Source of the DNA: Acidobacteriaceae bacterium
GTDB taxonomy: Bacteria > Acidobacteriota > Terriglobia > Terriglobales > Acidobacteriaceae
Reading direction: 5' to 3'
Assembly (NCBI GenBank): GCA_003134815.1
Contig: PLCO01000011.1
Span: 124,001-188,000 of the forward strand
Length of the DNA: 64,000 nt
In this document: positions 61,006 through 64,000 of the stretch, in pieces
Position numbering within the stretch: the stretch's first letter is position 1
How the letters are laid out: each line of letters opens with the position of its first letter
Notes under the pieces: generated by a model
Seen by the model: the letters and a program-made list of their open reading frames with translations, nothing else
Told to the model about the DNA's origin: nothing
The model's database searches: none
Program-made: the position numbers and the translations under genes

Positions 61006-61065
61006 AGATTACCGATTACTGATTCGTAGCGATTACTGAATCGAACAGACTACTGAATCGTAGCG
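61006..61065. repeat. GATTACTGAATCGTAG word array
   Basis: ACAGATTACCGATTACTGATTCGTAGCGATTACTGAATCG, then ACAGACTACTGAATCGTAGCG: at least four imperfect copies of GATTACTGAATCG(TAGC). It fills the gap between the Trm112-like gene and plsX and covers the last plsX codons. Confidence 0.65.
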
Positions 61066-62099
61066 TCAGTGCCGGCGGCGTGGTCGGGCTTTGGTTTGGG
61101 CCGGCCGGCAAAGGCCTGCTCAATGCGCTCATTGGCGCCGGAGCGCGAGAACTCGTAAGCGACGCGAATTCCGTTGAAGATGGCGACGTCGTTCGACGAT
61201 CCGTGACCGATAATGCAGACTCCGCGCACGCCAAGCAGCGGCGCGCCGCCGTATTCGGTGTAGTCAAGACGGCGGCGAAATTCGTTAAAGGCGCGGCGCG
61301 ACAATAGCGCGCCCACCTGCGCAGTTACGGTGCGGGTGAGCGAGGCGCGAAGCACGTCGCGCACAAACCGGCCGATTCCTTCGCTGGCCTTGAGCGCCAC
61401 GTTGCCCACAAAGCCGTCGCAGACGATAACGTCGGCCTGGCCGTTGAAGATGTCGCGGCCCTCCACGTTGCCAATGAAGTTGATGGGCAGGGCTTTGAGG
61501 AGCGGGAAGGCCTCACGGGTAAGCTCGTTGCCTTTGGATTCTTCCTCCCCGATAGAGAGAAGGCCCACGCGCGGCCGAACGATCTTGAGCACGCTGCGGG
61601 CATACATTTCGCCCATGACGGCGAATTGCTCGAGATTTTGCGCTTTGCAGTCGACGTTGGCTCCGACATCGAGAAGCACGCACGGATTTCCTTTTGACGT
61701 GGGCATGCAGGTCGCCAGAGCCGGACGATCGACGCCGGGAAGCCCGCCCAGCACCATCTTGGCTGTGGCCATGGCCGCGCCGGTATTGCCGGCGGTCACG
61801 AAGCCCGCCGCTTTGCCTTCGCGAACCAGCTTGAGGCCTACGCGCAGGGAGCTGTCGCGTTTGGAGCGCACGGCGTGGGCAGCTTTTTCGTCCATGGCGA
61901 TGCGCTCAGAGGCGTGGTGGATGACGATGGGGAGGTCTTCGTCTTCGAGATGCTCGTCGAGCAGGTCACGGAGCTCGGCCTCAGGCCCGATGAGATGGAC
62001 CCTCACGGGAAGAGTGCGGCAGGCAAGGATGGCTCCCCTGATCTCCGGCTCGGGAGCCTTGTCAGTACCAACGGCGTCAAGCGCGATATCGGTGAGCAT
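61050..62099 (-). CDS. plsX: Phosphate acyltransferase PlsX
   Basis: Makes acyl-phosphate from acyl-ACP for phospholipid synthesis. 349 residues starting [38 protein letters not shown] and [23 protein letters not shown] are typical. It follows the rpmF gene by 13 bp on the same strand, the classic DUF177-rpmF-plsX order. The last residues overlap a word array. Confidence 0.95.
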   Translation of the reverse strand: MLTDIALDAVGTDKAPEPEIRGAILACRTLPVRVHLIGPEAELRDLLDEHLEDEDLPIVIHHASERIAMDEKAAHAVRSKRDSSLRVGLKLVREGKAAGFVTAGNTGAAMATAKMVLGGLPGVDRPALATCMPTSKGNPCVLLDVGANVDCKAQNLEQFAVMGEMYARSVLKIVRPRVGLLSIGEEESKGNELTREAFPLLKALPINFIGNVEGRDIFNGQADVIVCDGFVGNVALKASEGIGRFVRDVLRASLTRTVTAQVGALLSRRAFNEFRRRLDYTEYGGAPLLGVRGVCIIGHGSSNDVAIFNGIRVAYEFSRSGANERIEQAFAGRPKPKPDHAAGTDATIQ

Positions 62100-62111
62100 G
62101 GGGTTCGAGAT

Positions 62112-62297
62112 TTACTTTGCTTCCTTTACATCGAGCACGGCGCGGCCCTTATACGCTCCGCACTTGGCGCAGGCGCGATGGGGCAGCTTTTTTTCGTGAC
62201 AGTTGGGGCACTCGGAGAGGCCGGTCGCGGTAAGAAAGTCGTGAGAGCGGCGGAGAGCGGTGCGGCGCGTTGAATGACGCCTTTTCGGATTCGGCAT
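62112..62297 (-). CDS. rpmF: Ribosomal protein bL32
   Basis: 61 residues starting MPNPKRRHSTRRTALRRSHD. Zinc-binding form: CPNCHEKKLPHRACAKCG contains both CxxC pairs. Part of the large ribosomal subunit. Middle gene of the DUF177-rpmF-plsX operon. Confidence 0.96.
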   Translation of the reverse strand: MPNPKRRHSTRRTALRRSHDFLTATGLSECPNCHEKKLPHRACAKCGAYKGRAVLDVKEAK

Positions 62298-62399
62298 AAT
62301 GCAATTCCTTTCGATTCTGGCCCGGCTGCGTTGCTGGTAAGCAGCTGAGTGGGACGCGTCAAAATCAGGGGACGCGCCCAGCCGTAAAGAGCTGATTTT

Positions 62400-62951
62400 T
62401 CAGGACTTAATCTGGCCGCGCAACCCGGTCAACGCCTCCCAGCGGGGGTCGCTTGGACCCGTTTCACAGGAACAGGGTTGAGTGTTTCGGTTGGCTCCGC
62501 AGCGCGGGCAAAGTCCCTTGCAGTCGGGCTTGCACAGCGTCCTGACCGGCAGAGCCAAAAGCACCTGCTCGCGCAGCACATCTTCAAGCGACAGACTGTC
62601 CTTTTGATAATAACCGATTTCGGTTTCCGGCGCTGTTATGGAGCGCTCAGGCGGCTCGGTGTCGGCGCCGATAGGGCGGAAGATGAGGTCGAAGTCAGCG
62701 GCGAGGGGAATTTCGACCGGCTCAATGCAGCGGGCGCAGGGCACCTGAAATTGGCCCGCGAAACGGCCCTGGAGGCGTATGTCGGGGACGATTTCCCTGG
62801 GTCCGCGGTGCTCATGAATCACCTCGGCGCGGCCGGAGGCGGCCAGATTGCCCATCTGCTCGGCCTCCTCGCCAAAATCGATTGCACCCGGCTTGAGCTC
62901 GAGGTCGAAATGGATCGGCTCGCGCTCGAGTTCTACAACTTTGAATTCCAT
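62400..62951 (-). CDS. yceD: DUF177 protein (YceD-like)
   Basis: 183 residues from MEFKVVELEREPIHFDLEL. FQVPCARCIEPVEIPLAADFDLIFRP and LPVRTLCKPDCKGLCPRCGANRNTQPCSC are the DUF177 marks; the Cys cluster probably binds metal. In other bacteria YceD affects 23S rRNA processing or ribosome assembly. It is 102 bp upstream of rpmF. An upstream frame to 63083 has no supported start. Confidence 0.9.
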   Translation of the reverse strand: MEFKVVELEREPIHFDLELKPGAIDFGEEAEQMGNLAASGRAEVIHEHRGPREIVPDIRLQGRFAGQFQVPCARCIEPVEIPLAADFDLIFRPIGADTEPPERSITAPETEIGYYQKDSLSLEDVLREQVLLALPVRTLCKPDCKGLCPRCGANRNTQPCSCETGPSDPRWEALTGLRGQIKS

Positions 62952-63368
62952 GGTATGAGCGTAAAGCATTTTGAGCGCGCCGGAGAGTGACGGGCGGAAT
63001 AACAGTGAATGCCGGCCAGAGATCATCCGTTTTCTTGCCCCCGGTGGGATCATCCCTAATGTCTTTTCACGTTTGCTTGGCACTCAAGCCGGTCCGAATT
63101 CTGCCGATAGAGTGAATGTCATCCGTTAAAAAGATGGACTGAGCCAGGGGCTGGGTTGGTGAGGCTCTCTCCGGACCATCTGCGCTTTGGAACTGCGCAC
63201 GCGATGCCGAGTGCGCCATCCTAACCGGGATTGAGCCGGCGGGACCCAAATCTGCGGCCTTGGCGAGTGAACGCAAGTTGCTCGCTGGGGCTTCCCGCCT
63301 CCCCCGTACAACCCGCTACTCAAGATTCCGTTGCCAGAACTTTCAAACGCAGAAGTTTTTATCTCCCT
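62952..63368. other. Long non-coding stretch with a possible structured RNA
   Basis: No convincing protein gene lies in the 787-bp gap up to 63738. The first part should hold the promoter of the DUF177-rpmF-plsX operon. Between 63153 and 63314 there is a nested arrangement: GGGTTG-GTGAGGC pairs with GCCTCCCC-CAACCC, and inside are a GCGCAC/GTGCGC hairpin (63195-63216) and a GCGAG/CTCGC hairpin (63263-63285). GGTTGGTGAG also occurs in E. coli 6S RNA. This layout would fit a 6S-like RNA but could be chance. Confidence 0.25.
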
Positions 63369-63636
63369 AGGGCCTGTTAGCACAACCTGGGATGAGCAGC
63401 ATTGCGAGCGAAAATTGGGTCAGACGAGGCGGAGGACGACGGCTGTGGCGACCCCACTGCCGAGGACGACAACGAAGTATGACCCAATTTTCGCCGCAAC
63501 CAGCAGGGACGGGTCCAGTTTGTCCATTTCTTCGTCGTTCGTCGCTTCAGTAACCGGTTACAGTGCGCTCCTTGCTCCTCGAACTGAGCGAAACTGGCTC
63601 CCGTCGCTGCCATCCCAGGTTGTGTTAACAGGCCCT
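63369..63636. mobile_element. MITE-like element, 268 bp, with 26-bp terminal inverted repeats
   Basis: The left end (63369-63394) begins AGGGCCTGTTAGCACAACC and continues TGGGATG; the right end (63611-63636) is its reverse complement with one mismatch in 26. An inner perfect 15-bp inverted repeat (GCGAAAATTGGGTCA, 63408-63422, with 63480-63494) and a GTAACCGGTTAC palindrome (63550-63561) lie inside. No transposase is encoded. The minus strand carries a 35-codon frame (63420-63527) with one hydrophobic helix. A target-site duplication is not evident. It is probably a non-autonomous element or remnant mobilised in trans. Confidence 0.65.
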
Positions 63637-63738
63637 GGTGCACCCCCCTTGTGCAGTTATTCTTTAAAGACAGCCCGCACGGTTGCGGAGTTGCGGCCCA
63701 CGGTTGCGGCGGACAGTCTTCAAGCGGAGAGAGATTGG

Positions 63739-64000
63739 CATGAGCGCGCAAGAGTATGACCTGGTCGTGATCGGTTCCGGGCCTGCGGGACAACGCGCCG
63801 CCGTGGCAGCCGCCAAAATGGACAAGCGCGTGGCCGTGGTTGAAGCTCGCTCCGTAGTTGGCGGAGTTTGCATCAACACCGGCACTATTCCTTCAAAGAC
63901 GATGCGCGAGGCTGTGCTGCACCTTTCCGGCTACAACTATCGATCAGTCTATGGCGTGAATTACCGGGTGAAGGAAAAGATCACGATGGCGGACCTGGCC
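63739..64000 (+). CDS. sthA: Soluble pyridine nucleotide transhydrogenase, 3' end beyond window
   Basis: First 87 residues of a FAD-dependent disulfide-reductase-fold protein: [21 protein letters not shown] (FAD-binding GxGxxG), then [22 protein letters not shown]. In SthA the first redox Cys is kept in VC but the second is replaced by Thr (CINTGT), as here, so NADPH-NADH transhydrogenase is favoured over a disulfide reductase. GGAGAGAG lies before the ATG. The gene runs off the right edge. Confidence 0.88.

Noticed and set aside
63061..63080. CIRCE or HAIR element at GCTTGGCACTCAAGCC
   Set aside because: Half-sites are two bases apart rather than seven or nine, so it fits neither element.
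63377..63793. 138-residue minus-strand protein across the MITE-like element
   Set aside because: It crosses the inverted repeats and the start of sthA, and has no coherent domain.

Overview
The window looks like a chromosomal segment of an acidobacterium, probably of the Terriglobia (subdivision 1) type. This is inferred from GC-rich coding sequence, the run uppS-cdsA-dxr-rseP, a GH115/GH3 hemicellulose inventory, a kinase-like/TonB fusion, and intergenic hairpins and short-word arrays. No rRNA, tRNA, CRISPR array or prophage was recognised.

Layout. 1-6.8 kb: a 5'-truncated GH115 alpha-glucuronidase, two small unknown genes and a tolC-emrA efflux operon. 6.8-19.1 kb: a Tat-exported carboxylesterase, polyphosphate kinase, a pseudokinase-TonB protein, a GH3 glycosidase, an AsmA-like protein, SixA, and an Ppx/GppA phosphatase that overlaps sixA tail to tail. 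19.2-24.2 kb: a DUF3237 protein, a MarC membrane protein with a repeat-derived insertion, an ArnT/PMT-type glycosyltransferase and a GT21 glycosyltransferase. 24.4-30.4 kb: a heat-shock locus on the minus strand (dnaK, dnaJ, an unknown secreted protein, hspR) with two toxin-antitoxin modules between dnaK and dnaJ. 30.5-37 kb: a frameshifted peroxiredoxin, DinJ/YafQ, ffh, a lipoprotein, an alpha/beta hydrolase, a class C beta-lactamase-like hydrolase and a beta-carbonic anhydrase.

37-40.1 kb holds the most intriguing locus: an HPr-kinase-like P-loop protein, a PqqD-like protein with a membrane/Tat-like segment and a His/Pro/Trp tail, and a divergent PF14907-type nucleotidyltransferase. It resembles the tailoring part of a RiPP (lasso-like) cluster without cyclase, protease or an intact precursor. 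40.2-47.5 kb: a Phd/VapC module, an EmrB-type exporter, a DHH phosphoesterase, an M61-like peptidase, a gamma-glutamylcyclotransferase, an HD protein and a zinc-ribbon/XRE regulator.

47.7-64 kb is housekeeping: uppS, a 61-aa protein, cdsA, a membrane protein, dxr, rseP and a YbgC thioesterase (isoprenoid, lipid and envelope stress), then a polyprenyl synthase with an O-methyltransferase, yajQ, tatD/rsmA, a MacB-like permease with an overlapping 59-aa membrane protein, Trm112-like, plsX, rpmF, DUF177, a 268-bp MITE-like element, and the start of a soluble transhydrogenase gene running off the end.
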